Assembly (NCBI RefSeq): GCF_000220065.1
Contig: NZ_AFQU01000001.1
Span: forward strand, 1-64,000
From: Streptococcus sp. oral taxon 056 str. F0418
GTDB taxonomy: Bacteria; Bacillota; Bacilli; Lactobacillales; Streptococcaceae
DNA length: 64,000 nt
Direction: 5' to 3'
The first letter of the stretch is position 1. Each line of letters begins with the position of its first letter. Both the position numbers and the translations under genes were made by a program. Positions 50,239 through 59,556 of this stretch are shown here, one piece after another. The notes below the pieces were generated by a model. That model did no database searches. It saw only the letters and a program-made list of their open reading frames with translations, and was not told where the DNA came from.

Positions 50239-50267
50239 TTTGCAAAATTAAATATTTTTGTTATAAT
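50239..50267 (+). promoter_or_regulatory. brnQ promoter
   Basis: TTTGCA (50239-50244) - 17 bp - TATAAT (50262-50267). Confidence 0.6.
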
Positions 50268-50297
50268 GTGAAAATGTTATAAAAAAGAGGAGATGTT

Positions 50298-51622
50298 ATG
50301 ATAAAAAAAGGTGCCCTAACAGGTTTGCTCTTATTTGGAATATTTTTTGGTGCTGGAAATTTGATTTTTCCACCTTCTTTGGGAGTTCAGTCAGGTCCAA
50401 ACTTTTGGCCAGCTATTGGCGGATTTGTTTTGTCTGGTGTTGGGATCGCTGTGTTAACTTTGGTTATTGGAACACTTAATCCTAAGGGATACATTCATGA
50501 GATTTCTCAGAAAATTGCGCCCTGGTTTGCTATCGTCTATCTGGTTGCTCTCTATTTGTCCATTGGTCCCTTCTTTGCCATTCCGAGGACTGCAACAGTA
50601 GCCTACGAAGTTGGGATATCTCCTTTACTTCCTAAATATACGACTGGTCTTGGTTTGATTGTTTTTACGACAATTTATTTTGTTGCCGCCTATCTGATTT
50701 CTTTAAATCCTTCAAAGTTATTGGATCGAATCGGTCGGATTTTGACACCAGTTTTTGCGATTCTGATTATTATTTTAATTATACTTGGCGCTTTTAAATA
50801 TGGATCTGAGGCAACTCAGCAGGCTTCAGCTGCCTATTCTATATCAGCCTTCGGTCAGGGATTTTTAGAAGGGTACAATACTTTAGATGCTTTAGCAGCA
50901 GTTGCTTTTAGTGTGATTGCGGTCACGACTTTAAATCAATTAGGTTTTAAAAATAAAAAGAATATATCTCAACGATTTGGGTTGTTGGTTTAATTGTTGC
51001 TCTAGCCTTTAGTGCGATGTATATAGGCTTGGGTTTCTTGGGGAATCATTTCCCAGTTCCAGCTGAGGTAATTGCAAAAGGCAATCCTGGCGTTTATGTT
51101 CTCTCCCAAGCCACACAGGCTATTTTTGGCTCTACAGCTCAGATCTTTTTGGCGATTATGGTAACAATGACTTGTTTCACAACAACTGTTGGTTTAATTG
51201 TTTCAACAGGAGAGTTCTTTAACAATACTTTCCCGAAAGTCTCTTATAAAACTTATGCCACTATCTTTACATTGATTGGTTATGCCATTGCAAATCTTGG
51301 CTTGAATGCTATCATTCAATACTCAGTGCCTGTTTTACAGATCCTTTATCCAGTTACGATAGTGATTGTGATGATTGTTATTGTAAATAAATTCTTAGCT
51401 TTATCAAAAATTGGTATGCAGCTGACAGTTGTGCTGGTAACTTTAGTTGCTTTTGCAAATATTTTAGGCCCCTTATTTAAAGTACAGGTGGTTATGAATG
51501 CTGTTAATGCTTTACCATTTGCACAAGCTTCTTTACCTTGGCTGGTTCCAGCCCTTTTAGGAATCATTTTGTCACTTCTTTTACCTGATAAACAAAAAAG
51601 TGATTCTTTTGAAATGATCTAG
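50298..51622 (+). pseudogene. brnQ: Branched-chain amino acid transporter BrnQ, one frameshift
   Basis: LIVCS-family Na+/H+-coupled carrier for Leu/Ile/Val. The first 231 residues (from MIKKGALTGLLLFGIFFGAGNLIFPP) run to a stop at 50993. The rest (from IVALAFSAMYIGLGFLGNHFP) continues in another frame to 51622 with the remaining membrane spans. One base is missing in the aaaaagaatat stretch near 50958; restoring it gives a continuous ~441-residue, 12-span carrier. A technical indel is likely. Confidence 0.88.
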
Positions 51623-51628
51623 AGTATA

Positions 51629-51660
51629 ATCCTCAAGTATTTTTGTGACTTGGGGGTTTT
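51629..51660 (+). terminator. brnQ terminator
   Basis: AATCCTCAAGT ... ACTTGGGGGTTTT. Confidence 0.75.
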
Positions 51661-51789
51661 ATTTGTTTCCAGCTCTTGTTGAAGTATTTTTGTATAACAA
51701 AGTTCTAGTGAATAGCTTCTTTTAGAACAGTTAAGATATATTTATGAAACCGCTTTTTATTTTCTTTAAGGAAGTGTGAATTTAAAGAA

Positions 51790-52413
51790 TGAAAAATAAG
51801 AAAAGTTTGATTTTAATCCTTGCTTCTTTATCTTTTCTTTCTATTGCCTTTTATTTCATTATAATTCCTAGAGATTCTCTTCAAAAAGGCCCCATATATG
51901 AGCTGTAAGAAAAGAAAGGTTTTGTTTATGTTGAAAGTCGTTATCATAGCGGTAGATGGATTGATTTTAAAAATAAAGAGGCTTTTGTAAATGACCAGTA
52001 TCTTATAAAAACGGAAAAGTATATGATATCGTTGAGGAAAAAGAAGCAATGGCTCAATTTGATCAGCTTTTTTTAGATGAATTTTCATTTATCTTGTCTC
52101 ACCCTAAGTTGTCGAGCGATTAAATATTTATAGAAAATTATCAGATCGCACTTTCAGCAGATAAAGTGATCAATAAGGGTCTGCTGAAGGAAAGGCATAT
52201 ACCAAAACTTGAACGACTTTATTAAATTTATCAAGATAGTTTTAAAAAAGTGAGGATTAGCTTTAATAAAGAAAATTTACCTGCGAAAGTTGAACTTTAT
52301 TATGAGGGTGAAAATGGCCTAGCTTGGTATACCTGGCGGACCTATTCCTATCCTTAATACCTTGTAGAATGGAATAAAGAATATGAATCACAAAAGAAAG
52401 CAGAGGAATCCTA
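51790..52413 (+). pseudogene. Decayed gene for a membrane-anchored protein
   Basis: Begins MKNKKSLILILASLSFLSIAFYFIIIP (one N-terminal span) and can be followed through about 205 codons to a final TAA, but is cut by in-frame TAA codons (first about 51907, then three more) and one frameshift near 52010. Readable pieces include KKGFVYVESRYHSGRWIDFK, LFLDEFSFILSHPKLSSD and YYEGENGLAWYTW. I do not recognise the family. Multiple independent lesions make this a true pseudogene. Confidence 0.7.
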
Positions 52414-52487
52414 AAATGAATAAAAAAGTTCTGTTTTTTTAAGGTTAGTTCTTTATCAAGATATCAAATTCAAGTTTTTTCAAATCG

Positions 52488-52515
52488 ATCTCCCTATTTT
52501 TAGGGGGATTTTTAT
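52488..52515 (+). terminator. Terminator before ccdA1
   Basis: ATCTCCCTA-tttt-TAGGGGGAT followed by TTTTATTTT. Confidence 0.8.
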
Positions 52516-52554
52516 TTTATACTAGAGTCAGAAATTGATAGAGAGGTTTTTGAA

Positions 52555-53265
52555 ATGGCAACAAGTTTTTTGTTCTTTATTTCTGTTTTTCTGGCGGGGA
52601 TTCTATCTTTTTTCTCGCCCTGTATTTTACCGCTTATGCCAGTCTATGTAGGAATTCTGCTGGATTCGGATAAGCCGAAAACAGTTCGGTTTATGGGAAA
52701 GGACATTTCCTGGTATGGCTTAGCTAAGACGCTCTGCTTTATAGCTGGCTTATCAACTGTATTCTTAGTTTTGGGCTACGGAGCTGGTGCTTTGGGGCAA
52801 GTCCTCTATGCCCCTTGGTTTCGCTATGTTCTGGGCGGGATTGTCATTCTACTGGGAATCCACCAGATGGGACTTATCAATATCCAACAACTGCAAAAGC
52901 AAAAGAGCATTCAACTTAAAAAGAATAGTAAAAGAAGTGACTTTCTTAATGCTTTTCTCTTGGGGATTACCTTTAGCTTTGGTTGGACACCTTGTGTAGG
53001 ACCAGTCCTAAGTTCTGTTTTAGCTATTGCGGCTTCTGGAGGTAATGGTGCTTTGCAAGGTGGTTTGCTCATGCTAGTCTATACTTTGGGATTATCGCTT
53101 CCTTTTTTAGCAATGGCATTGGCTTCCAGTTGGGTATTACAACGCTTTTCTAAACTAAAACCTTATATGGGAGCTCTCAAAAAGATCGGTGGTGCTCTCA
53201 TTATACTTATGGGAATTTTGCTGATGCTTGGGAATCTAAACGCTTTAGCATCATTATTTGGATAA
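52555..53265 (+). CDS. ccdA1: Thiol-disulfide electron carrier CcdA (copy 1)
   Basis: 236-residue, six-span membrane protein of the DsbD/CcdA family that carries electrons from cytosolic thioredoxin to extracytoplasmic thioredoxin-like lipoproteins. The two redox Cys are in FFSPCILPLMPVYVG (helix 1) and FGWTPCVGPVLSSVLA (helix 4). First gene of the ccdA1-lipoprotein-etrx1-msrAB operon. A paralogue lies at 58112-58822. Confidence 0.92.
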   Translation: MATSFLFFISVFLAGILSFFSPCILPLMPVYVGILLDSDKPKTVRFMGKDISWYGLAKTLCFIAGLSTVFLVLGYGAGALGQVLYAPWFRYVLGGIVILLGIHQMGLINIQQLQKQKSIQLKKNSKRSDFLNAFLLGITFSFGWTPCVGPVLSSVLAIAASGGNGALQGGLLMLVYTLGLSLPFLAMALASSWVLQRFSKLKPYMGALKKIGGALIILMGILLMLGNLNALASLFG

Positions 53266-53292
53266 ATATTATATAATTAAAGGAGACTTATC

Positions 53293-53598
53293 ATGAAAAA
53301 AATCGCTTCACTTACAATCGCTGCACTTAGTATCTTTGTCCTAGCTGCCTGTTCTAGTCAAAAATCAGATTCTGATATGAAGAAGATGGATGACAGCAGC
53401 ATGATGAAGAAAGAGGATATGAAAGACTCCAGCAAGTCTGATGATAAAATGAAAAAGGATGATATGAAGGACTCTTCTATGATGTCCGACAGCAAGTCTG
53501 ATATGAAAGATGATATGAAAAAGGATGAAATGAAGTCCAGCGAGTCAGATATGAAGGATGATATGAAAGATTCATCCGAAATGTCATCTGATAAATAA
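53293..53598 (+). CDS. Methionine-rich low-complexity lipoprotein
   Basis: 101 residues. Signal MKKIASLTIAALSIFVLAAC with lipobox and lipid-modified Cys20. The 82-residue mature chain uses almost only Met, Lys, Asp, Ser and Glu in loose repeats (DMKDSS, DDMKKD, SSMM), with 15 Met by count and no aromatic residue or predicted fold. It sits 27 bp after ccdA1 and 69 bp before the thioredoxin-like lipoprotein in a methionine-sulfoxide-reduction operon. A sacrificial oxidant target repaired by MsrAB, or a metal (copper) binding chain, are both possible. Confidence 0.85.
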   Translation: MKKIASLTIAALSIFVLAACSSQKSDSDMKKMDDSSMMKKEDMKDSSKSDDKMKKDDMKDSSMMSDSKSDMKDDMKKDEMKSSESDMKDDMKDSSEMSSDK

Positions 53599-53667
53599 AA
53601 ACTAAATGTAAAGAAGAGAAGTCGTCAGTCTTGTCGGCTTTCTCCTTATTTTGAGAGGAAAAAAGCT

Positions 53668-54231
53668 ATGAAAAAAATTGCTGTATTAACTCTGAGTCTA
53701 TTTTGCGCGGGATTGTTGGGAGCTTGTTCAAATCAGAAGATGGGATCAGAAGCTTCAAAAAACGACAAAAGCAGTATGGTGTCAAAGACTACTTCTGATC
53801 AATCTTCTAAGATGGCTAAAGACTTTAGTCTGCAGGGTGTGGATGGTAAAACTTACAAGCTATCTGATTTCAAAGGCAAGAAAGTCTATCTAAAATTTTG
53901 GGCTTCTTGGTGTTCTATCTGTCTATCCACACTTGGAGATACCAATGATTTGGCTAAGGAGCAGGAGGAAAAGGCCTATGTCGTCTTATCAGTTGTTTCT
54001 CCGACCTTTAATGGAGAAAAGTCAGCAGATGATTTTAAGAAATGGTATAAGTCTTTGGACTACAAAGACTTCCCGGTTCTGATGGATACCAAGGGGGAAT
54101 TACTGAAAGAATACGGTATTCGCTCTTATCCATCTGCACTTTTCGTAGGCAGTGACGGTTCTCTTGCCAAGACACACATTGGCTACATGAGCAAGGAAGA
54201 TATTGAGAAAACACTGAAAGAAATCAAGTAG
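53668..54231 (+). CDS. etrx1: Extracytoplasmic thioredoxin-like lipoprotein (Etrx1 type)
   Basis: 187 residues; lipoprotein signal (CAGLLGACSNQ), Ser/Lys-rich linker, then a TlpA/ResA-type thioredoxin domain (DFSLQGVDGKTYKLSDFKGKKVYLKFWASWCSICLS) with active site WCSIC and the cis-Pro region GIRSYPSALFVG. Takes electrons from CcdA and, by analogy with pneumococcal Etrx1, reduces the surface methionine sulfoxide reductase encoded next. The WCSIC site differs from WCGPC of the paralogue at 58888. Confidence 0.9.
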   Translation: MKKIAVLTLSLFCAGLLGACSNQKMGSEASKNDKSSMVSKTTSDQSSKMAKDFSLQGVDGKTYKLSDFKGKKVYLKFWASWCSICLSTLGDTNDLAKEQEEKAYVVLSVVSPTFNGEKSADDFKKWYKSLDYKDFPVLMDTKGELLKEYGIRSYPSALFVGSDGSLAKTHIGYMSKEDIEKTLKEIK

Positions 54232-54240
54232 AAAGGAGCA

Positions 54241-55353
54241 ATGAACATGGGAGGAAAATGGAAAATTTTTCTGGTTATCCTTAGCTTGTTTATCTGCTTT
54301 GGACTCGTCTATGTGATTGCAGGACATAGCAATCAGTCATCTCCTGAACAGATTAAGAAAGCTTCAATGAGTAAGACAGAAGTAGTAAAGAAAAAGAAAG
54401 AAGATGTTAAAGAAGCTGATAAGCGTGTAATCTATCTGGCAGGTGGTTGTTTCTGGGGTGTAGAAGAGTATTTCTCTAGAGTATCAGGTGTCATTGATGC
54501 TGAGTCCGGCTATGCAAATGGTAAGGGTGACACGACCAAATATGAATTAGTTTCCCAAACTGGTCATGCTGAGACGGTAAAAATCACCTATAATGTTAAA
54601 AAGATATCTCTCAAAGAAATCTTACTTCATTATTTCCGTATTATTGATCCAACATCTAAAAATAAACAAGGTAATGATCAAGGTACACAATATCGGACAG
54701 GTGTTTATTATAAGGATGAAGCTGATTTGAATACCATCAATCAAGTTTTTGATGAAGTGGCTAAGAAGTACGATAAACCTCTAGCTGTTGAGAAAGAACC
54801 ATTAAAAAACTATGTTAAGGCTGAAAACTATCATCAGGATTACCTAAAAAAGAATCCTAATGGATATTGCCATATTGATGTTAATCAAGCCACCTACCCT
54901 GTTATTGATGCTAGTCGTTATACTAAGCCCAGTGATGAAGAGATTAAGTCCAAGCTCTCTCCTGAAGAATACGCAGTCACACAAAAGAATGACACAGAGC
55001 GGGCCTTTTCTAACCGCTACTGGGATAAGTTCGATGCTGGTATCTACGTGGATGTGGTGACAGGCGAACCTCTCTTTTCATCAAAGGATAAGTTTGACTC
55101 AGGCTGCGGTTGGCCGAGTTTCACACACCCTATCAGTCCAGATGTTGCGACTTACAAAGAAGATAAGAGTTTCAACATGACACGGACAGAAGTTCGCAGT
55201 CGGGTTGGAAATTCACATCTGGGCCATGTTTTCACAGACGGTCCTAAGGACAAGGGCGGCTTGCGCTATTGCATCAATAGTTTGTCCATTAAGTTCATTC
55301 CAAAAGCTGAGATGGAGGAGAAGGGCTACGGTTATCTGTTGGATTATGTTTAA
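54241..55353 (+). CDS. msrAB: Surface methionine sulfoxide reductase MsrA/MsrB fusion
   Basis: 370 residues with an N-terminal membrane anchor ([20 protein letters not shown]). MsrA domain with [11 protein letters not shown] (catalytic Cys), then MsrB domain with [13 protein letters not shown] and the catalytic RYCINS. It reduces both S- and R-Met-sulfoxide on extracytoplasmic proteins. Last gene of the ccdA1 operon, 9 bp after etrx1. Pneumococcal counterpart MsrAB2 has the same order ccdA1-etrx1-msrAB2. Confidence 0.94.
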   Translation: MNMGGKWKIFLVILSLFICFGLVYVIAGHSNQSSPEQIKKASMSKTEVVKKKKEDVKEADKRVIYLAGGCFWGVEEYFSRVSGVIDAESGYANGKGDTTKYELVSQTGHAETVKITYNVKKISLKEILLHYFRIIDPTSKNKQGNDQGTQYRTGVYYKDEADLNTINQVFDEVAKKYDKPLAVEKEPLKNYVKAENYHQDYLKKNPNGYCHIDVNQATYPVIDASRYTKPSDEEIKSKLSPEEYAVTQKNDTERAFSNRYWDKFDAGIYVDVVTGEPLFSSKDKFDSGCGWPSFTHPISPDVATYKEDKSFNMTRTEVRSRVGNSHLGHVFTDGPKDKGGLRYCINSLSIKFIPKAEMEEKGYGYLLDYV

Positions 55354-55412
55354 GAGCATTTTGATTGAAAATTTGCTATAATAAATCCAGTAAAAATAAG
55401 GAGTTGAATCTT

Positions 55413-56147
55413 GTGTATTCAATTATGATTGTAGAGGATGAATATCTGGTAAGACAGGGAATTACATCCTTGGTAAACTATGAGCAGTTTGGTATGCAAG
55501 TCATTGCCCAGGCTGAAAATGGAATAGAAGCTTGGAAGAAATTTCAGGAAAATCCTGCTGATGTCCTGTTGACCGATATCAATATGCCACAGATGAACGG
55601 CCTTGAACTAGCCAAGCTAGTCAGAGAGCAGGCTCCTAGCTGCCATATCGTTTTTCTGACAGGCTATGATGACTTTGACTATGCTCGGACGGCCATTAAG
55701 CTAGGTGCAGATGACTATCTTCTCAAGCCATTTTCCAAGGATGATGTTGAGGAGATGTTGGCCAAGGTGCAGACCATACTTGACAAGGAACGAAAAAAAG
55801 CCCAGATTCAAAACTTGGTCGATCAGGGGCAGCGCTCTGAGATGGAAGAAGCTATTCACGCGCGTCTTGCTGATTCAGAGTTAAGTCTGAAAAGTTTAGC
55901 TTTCCAATTGGGGTTTAGTCCGTCCTACCTAAGTGTTCTTATCAAAAAAGAATTAGGCTTGCCTTTTCAGGATTATCTGATCCAAGAGCGTATAAAAAAA
56001 GCAAAACTCTTACTCTTGACCACAGATTTGAAGATTTACGAAATAGCAGAGCAGGTAGGTTTTGAAGATATGAATTATTTTTCTCAGCGCTTCAAGCAGG
56101 TTGTTGGGCTGACACCTCGGCAGTTTAAAAAAGGAGAGGAGAAATGA
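55413..56147 (+). CDS. Response regulator, AraC-type output
   Basis: 244 residues: CheY-like receiver (phosphoacceptor Asp55 in VLLTDINMP, acidic pair ED at 8-9, Lys in LLKPFS), then an AraC double HTH (SLKSLAFQLGFSPSYLSVLIKK, IYEIAEQVGFEDMNYFSQRFKQVVGLTPRQFKK). The start is GTG 55413 behind AAGGAG; an in-frame TTG upstream lies before the promoter -10. YesN family. Resembles pneumococcal RR09, also next to msrAB2. Stop overlaps the kinase start. Confidence 0.92.
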   Translation: MYSIMIVEDEYLVRQGITSLVNYEQFGMQVIAQAENGIEAWKKFQENPADVLLTDINMPQMNGLELAKLVREQAPSCHIVFLTGYDDFDYARTAIKLGADDYLLKPFSKDDVEEMLAKVQTILDKERKKAQIQNLVDQGQRSEMEEAIHARLADSELSLKSLAFQLGFSPSYLSVLIKKELGLPFQDYLIQERIKKAKLLLLTTDLKIYEIAEQVGFEDMNYFSQRFKQVVGLTPRQFKKGEEK

Positions 56148-57847
56148 AACGATATCCGCTTCTTATCCAGTTGATTGTCTATATTTTTCTGCTGGTCCTT
56201 TTACTCTTGGGGTTTGTTGGGAGTCTTTACTATCAGACTAGCTCGCAGACTATTCGGCAGCTGACAGAGCGGACAACGCGCAATAGTATGGAGCAAAGCG
56301 GGCAGTTCATTGCTTCCTATTTGCAAAAATTAAAACAAACCACCTCCACACTGAGTAAGGAAGAAACGATTCGTAAGTTTGCTCAGAATCAAGAAAGCAG
56401 CGAAACGTCAGTTCAGACTTTGATGAAAACCATTATTGAGACAGATCCGGATTTGGTGTCGGCAGTTTTGGTTACCAAGGACGGGCGCGTGGTCTCGACA
56501 GATTCTCAAATCAGTATGCAGACATCTTCTGATATGATGAATGAAAAATGGTATCAGGAAGCTGTTCATACCAAAGCCATGCCTGTCTTGACTCCTGCTC
56601 GCAAGGAGTCTCTATCATCTGAGAAAGAGAAGTGGGTTGTTTCCGTTACTCAGGAAGTAGTGGATGAAGCAGGGCAGAATCTCGGTGTTTTACGTTTGGA
56701 TATCGGCTATAAGAGTCTCAAAGCCTATCTGGATCGGCTTCAGCTAGGGAAGAAAGGCTTTAGCTTTATTGTTAATAGCCAGCATGAATTTGTCTATCAT
56801 CCTAAGAAGACTGTTTATTCATCCAGTCAGGAAATGAAAGCTATGCAGCCCTATATCTCGGTCAAGGATGGTTACGCAGACCAGAAGCAGGCTTTTGTCT
56901 ACCAGATTGATATTGCGGATAGCGACTGGACTTTAATTGGCGTCGCCTCATTAGAGCAATTACAGATGCTTCAGTCACAAATGCTTTATTCTTTTGTGGG
57001 AATGGGCATTTTAGCACTCCTGATGTGCTTGACTGGTATTTGGTTTGTCCTACGTTTGTGGATTAAGCCTCTCCAGAATCTACAAGCTGTCATTCTGAAG
57101 ATTGGGGCAGGTGACTCAAATTTACGGGCAGAAGAAAAAGGTTCTCCAGAGTTAGTTGATTTAGCTCAGCAGTTCAATAAAATGCTGGAGCAAATCAAAC
57201 AACTAATGGAAGCTGTCAAGACAGAAGAACAAAACGTTCGTCGTTATGAGCTCCGAGCTCTCTCAGCTCAAATTAATCCCCATTTCCTTTATAATACCTT
57301 AGATACGATTGTCTGGATGGCTGAGTTTAATGATAGCAAGCGTGTTGTTGAGGTAACAAAATCACTCGCCCAGTATTTCCGCTTGGCGCTCAATCAAGGA
57401 CATGAACAAATTTCTCTTAGAGATGAGATTGATCACGTTCGTCAGTATCTTTTTATCCAGAAGCAACGCTATGGTGACAAGCTCCAGTATGCGATTGAAG
57501 AGGATGAATCTCTAGCTGATTATAAATTGCCTAAGCTGGTGCTACAGCCTTTGGTTGAAAATGCCATCTACCATGGTATCAAGGAAATTGACCGACAAGG
57601 CATGATTCGAGTGACATCGGCAGTAGAAGAGGGGCAGCTGATATTATCTATCTATGATAACGGCCGTGGCATTGAACTTCAAAAATCAGTGGATAAGACT
57701 CTCCTTCGCTTAGGTGGTGTTGGTCTGAAAAATGTCAATCAACGTTTGAAACTGCAGTTTGGAGAAGACTATCATATGGAAATCCAGTCGAAGCAAGATA
57801 TCTTTACTCTGATCAAAATATATTTGCCACTATCCTATGATAAATAG
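56144..57847 (+). CDS. YesM-family sensor histidine kinase
   Basis: 567 residues: N-terminal span, extracellular dCache-like sensor (about residues 35-280), second span (MLYSFVGMGILALLMCLTGIWFVL), HAMP (PLQNLQAVILKIGAGD), the phosphoacceptor motif INPHFLYNTLDTI, and an ATPase with DNGRGIE and GVGLKNVNQRL. It pairs with the upstream AraC-type regulator. Ligand unknown; position between two redox-lipoprotein sets suggests a cell-surface redox or nutrient cue (inference). Confidence 0.92.
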   Translation: MKRYPLLIQLIVYIFLLVLLLLGFVGSLYYQTSSQTIRQLTERTTRNSMEQSGQFIASYLQKLKQTTSTLSKEETIRKFAQNQESSETSVQTLMKTIIETDPDLVSAVLVTKDGRVVSTDSQISMQTSSDMMNEKWYQEAVHTKAMPVLTPARKESLSSEKEKWVVSVTQEVVDEAGQNLGVLRLDIGYKSLKAYLDRLQLGKKGFSFIVNSQHEFVYHPKKTVYSSSQEMKAMQPYISVKDGYADQKQAFVYQIDIADSDWTLIGVASLEQLQMLQSQMLYSFVGMGILALLMCLTGIWFVLRLWIKPLQNLQAVILKIGAGDSNLRAEEKGSPELVDLAQQFNKMLEQIKQLMEAVKTEEQNVRRYELRALSAQINPHFLYNTLDTIVWMAEFNDSKRVVEVTKSLAQYFRLALNQGHEQISLRDEIDHVRQYLFIQKQRYGDKLQYAIEEDESLADYKLPKLVLQPLVENAIYHGIKEIDRQGMIRVTSAVEEGQLILSIYDNGRGIELQKSVDKTLLRLGGVGLKNVNQRLKLQFGEDYHMEIQSKQDIFTLIKIYLPLSYDK

Positions 57848-57872
57848 TAGTTAATTGAATAAAATAACTTAT

Positions 57873-57899
57873 AGCCGGAGAGAGTTTTTCCGGCTTTTT
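57873..57899 (+). terminator. Terminator after the histidine kinase
   Basis: AGCCGG-agagagttttt-CCGGCTTTTT. Confidence 0.8.
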
Positions 57900-58111
57900 C
57901 TGTTTAATACTTTCTAATTAAAATTCATCATTTTGTTAGTACGAAAATGATAACAAAAAATACCGTAGCAAATTTGTGAAAAATAATCCGCTTTCATTTA
58001 TAATGGTTTATAGGATTAGTAGAACTCCGTTCAGAAGAAAACGAATAGAGTTATTGTGAAAACCATTTTTCACCTCTGATATGTATGATAAATAAAAAAG
58101 AAGGATTGAAT

Positions 58112-58822
58112 ATGCAAACATTTCTTTTCTCAGTTTCAGTATTTTTAGCAGGAGTACTTTCATTTTTCTCTCCCTGTATTTTTCCCCTACTTCCGGTTTA
58201 CATCGGAATCTTATTAGATTCAGAGGATAAACCCAGAACAGTTCGATTTTTGGGTAGAGAAATTGCCTGGTATGGACTTGTTAAGACTCTCTGTTTTATT
58301 GCGGGAATATCATGTGTTTTCTTCATTTTAGGATTTGGGGCGGGTTTTTTAGGAGCAATTATTCATTCATCTTGGTTCCGCTATGTTATGGGAATCATCA
58401 TTATCCTACTTGGTGTCCACCAAATGGAACTAATCAATATTAAACCCTTGCAAATGCAAAAAAATGTCGCTTTTAAAAAAGATAGTAAACGCAACGAGTT
58501 TCTCTCGGCATTTGTATTGGGAATTACTTTTAGTTTTGGTTGGACTCCATGTATTGGTCCTATTCTAAGTTCTGTCTTAGCACTGGCTGCTTCAGGAGGG
58601 AATGGTGCTTTTCAAGGCGCAATTCTGACCTTGGTTTACACTTTAGGAATGGCCCTACCTTTTCTAATTTTAGCATTGGCATCTAGCTTTGTGATGCAGT
58701 ATTTTAATAAAATTAAACCTTATATGGGGCTTCTGAAAAAAATCGGTGGTGCTATTATTATTCTGATGGGGATCTTGCTCATGCTTGGACAGTTGAACGC
58801 CTTGTCTGGTTTATTTGGATAA
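58112..58822 (+). CDS. ccdA2: Thiol-disulfide electron carrier CcdA (copy 2)
   Basis: 236 residues, strongly similar to ccdA1 (FFSPCIFPLLPVYIG and FGWTPCIGPILSSVLA carry the redox Cys). ATG 58112 (MQTFLFSVSV) follows GAAGGA; the ATG at 58085 lacks an RBS and adds a non-family extension. It forms a pair with the thioredoxin lipoprotein 65 bp downstream. In pneumococcus the second set is at a separate locus; here both sets are within 7 kb, consistent with tandem duplication or with retained ancestral order. Confidence 0.92.
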   Translation: MQTFLFSVSVFLAGVLSFFSPCIFPLLPVYIGILLDSEDKPRTVRFLGREIAWYGLVKTLCFIAGISCVFFILGFGAGFLGAIIHSSWFRYVMGIIIILLGVHQMELINIKPLQMQKNVAFKKDSKRNEFLSAFVLGITFSFGWTPCIGPILSSVLALAASGGNGAFQGAILTLVYTLGMALPFLILALASSFVMQYFNKIKPYMGLLKKIGGAIIILMGILLMLGQLNALSGLFG

Positions 58823-58887
58823 GTGGAAATATCCTAAATGTTTTAGATGTTTTTAGGAATGATAGTTTCTAATAAAAGGAGAAAGTG

Positions 58888-59445
58888 ATGAAAAAATATT
58901 TAACTTTTGGTGTTGGTTTGTTAGCTGCAGTGTTTTTAACTGCTTGTTCTGATCAGATGGGAATGGACACAAAAAGCGGTAGTAATCAAGCTACTCAGAA
59001 TACTGTTGGTCAGATAGCAGTTGGACAGGAAGCTCCTGACTTTACATTGAAATCAATGGATGGAAAAACAGTCAAATTGTCTGATTATAAAGGGAAAAAA
59101 GTTTATTTGAAATTCTGGGCATCTTGGTGTGGACCGTGTAAGAAAAGTATGCCCGAACTGATAGAATTGGCTGGGAAAAAAGATCGTGATTTCGAAATTT
59201 TAAGTGTCATTGCCCCAGGAATCCAGGGTGAAAAGTCCGAAACAGACTTCCCAAAATGGTACGAACAACAAGGCTATAAAGATGTCCCGGTATTATATGA
59301 TAGCCAAGCAACTACCTTCCAGGCCTATCAAATCAGAAGTATTCCAACAGAAATTCTCATTGATAGTCAAGGAAAAATTGGTAAAATTCAATTTGGAGCT
59401 ATCAGCAATGAAGATGCTGAAGCAGCCTTTAAGGAAATGAGGTAA
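58888..59445 (+). CDS. etrx2: Extracytoplasmic thioredoxin-like lipoprotein (Etrx2 type)
   Basis: About 185 residues. Lipoprotein signal ending FLTACSDQ, linker, TlpA/ResA domain (APDFTLKSMDGKTVKLSDYKGKKVYLKFWASWCGPCKKSMPELIEL) with active site WCGPC and QIRSIPTEILID. Partner of CcdA2. Start at ATG 58888, one codon after GTG 58885, behind AAAGGAGAA. Confidence 0.91.
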   Translation: MKKYLTFGVGLLAAVFLTACSDQMGMDTKSGSNQATQNTVGQIAVGQEAPDFTLKSMDGKTVKLSDYKGKKVYLKFWASWCGPCKKSMPELIELAGKKDRDFEILSVIAPGIQGEKSETDFPKWYEQQGYKDVPVLYDSQATTFQAYQIRSIPTEILIDSQGKIGKIQFGAISNEDAEAAFKEMR

Positions 59446-59513
59446 ATAAATATAAAAGTATTGATAAAATGCCTATAAGATGTCAAAAGACATCATAGGG
59501 GGCGACTCTTTTG

Positions 59514-59556
59514 TAAAAAAAATCGAGCCTGAGATAAAATCTCAAACTCGTTTTTT
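59514..59556. terminator. Bidirectional terminator between etrx2 and the FMN-reductase gene
   Basis: CGAG-cct-GAGAT-aaa-ATCTC-aaa-CTCG with a T run to the right and an A run to the left, serving convergent genes. Confidence 0.8.

Noticed and set aside
51790..52413. Stop-codon reassignment (TAA read as an amino acid)
   Set aside because: All other genes here use TAA as a normal stop, and this gene also has a frameshift; simple decay explains it.
58050..58075. Rex operator (TTGTGAA...TTTCAC) before ccdA2
   Set aside because: The half-sites are spaced by about 8 bp, not the 4 expected, and the second half is imperfect; it is better seen as a chance hairpin. Half-sites near 62440 and 11000 are also incomplete.
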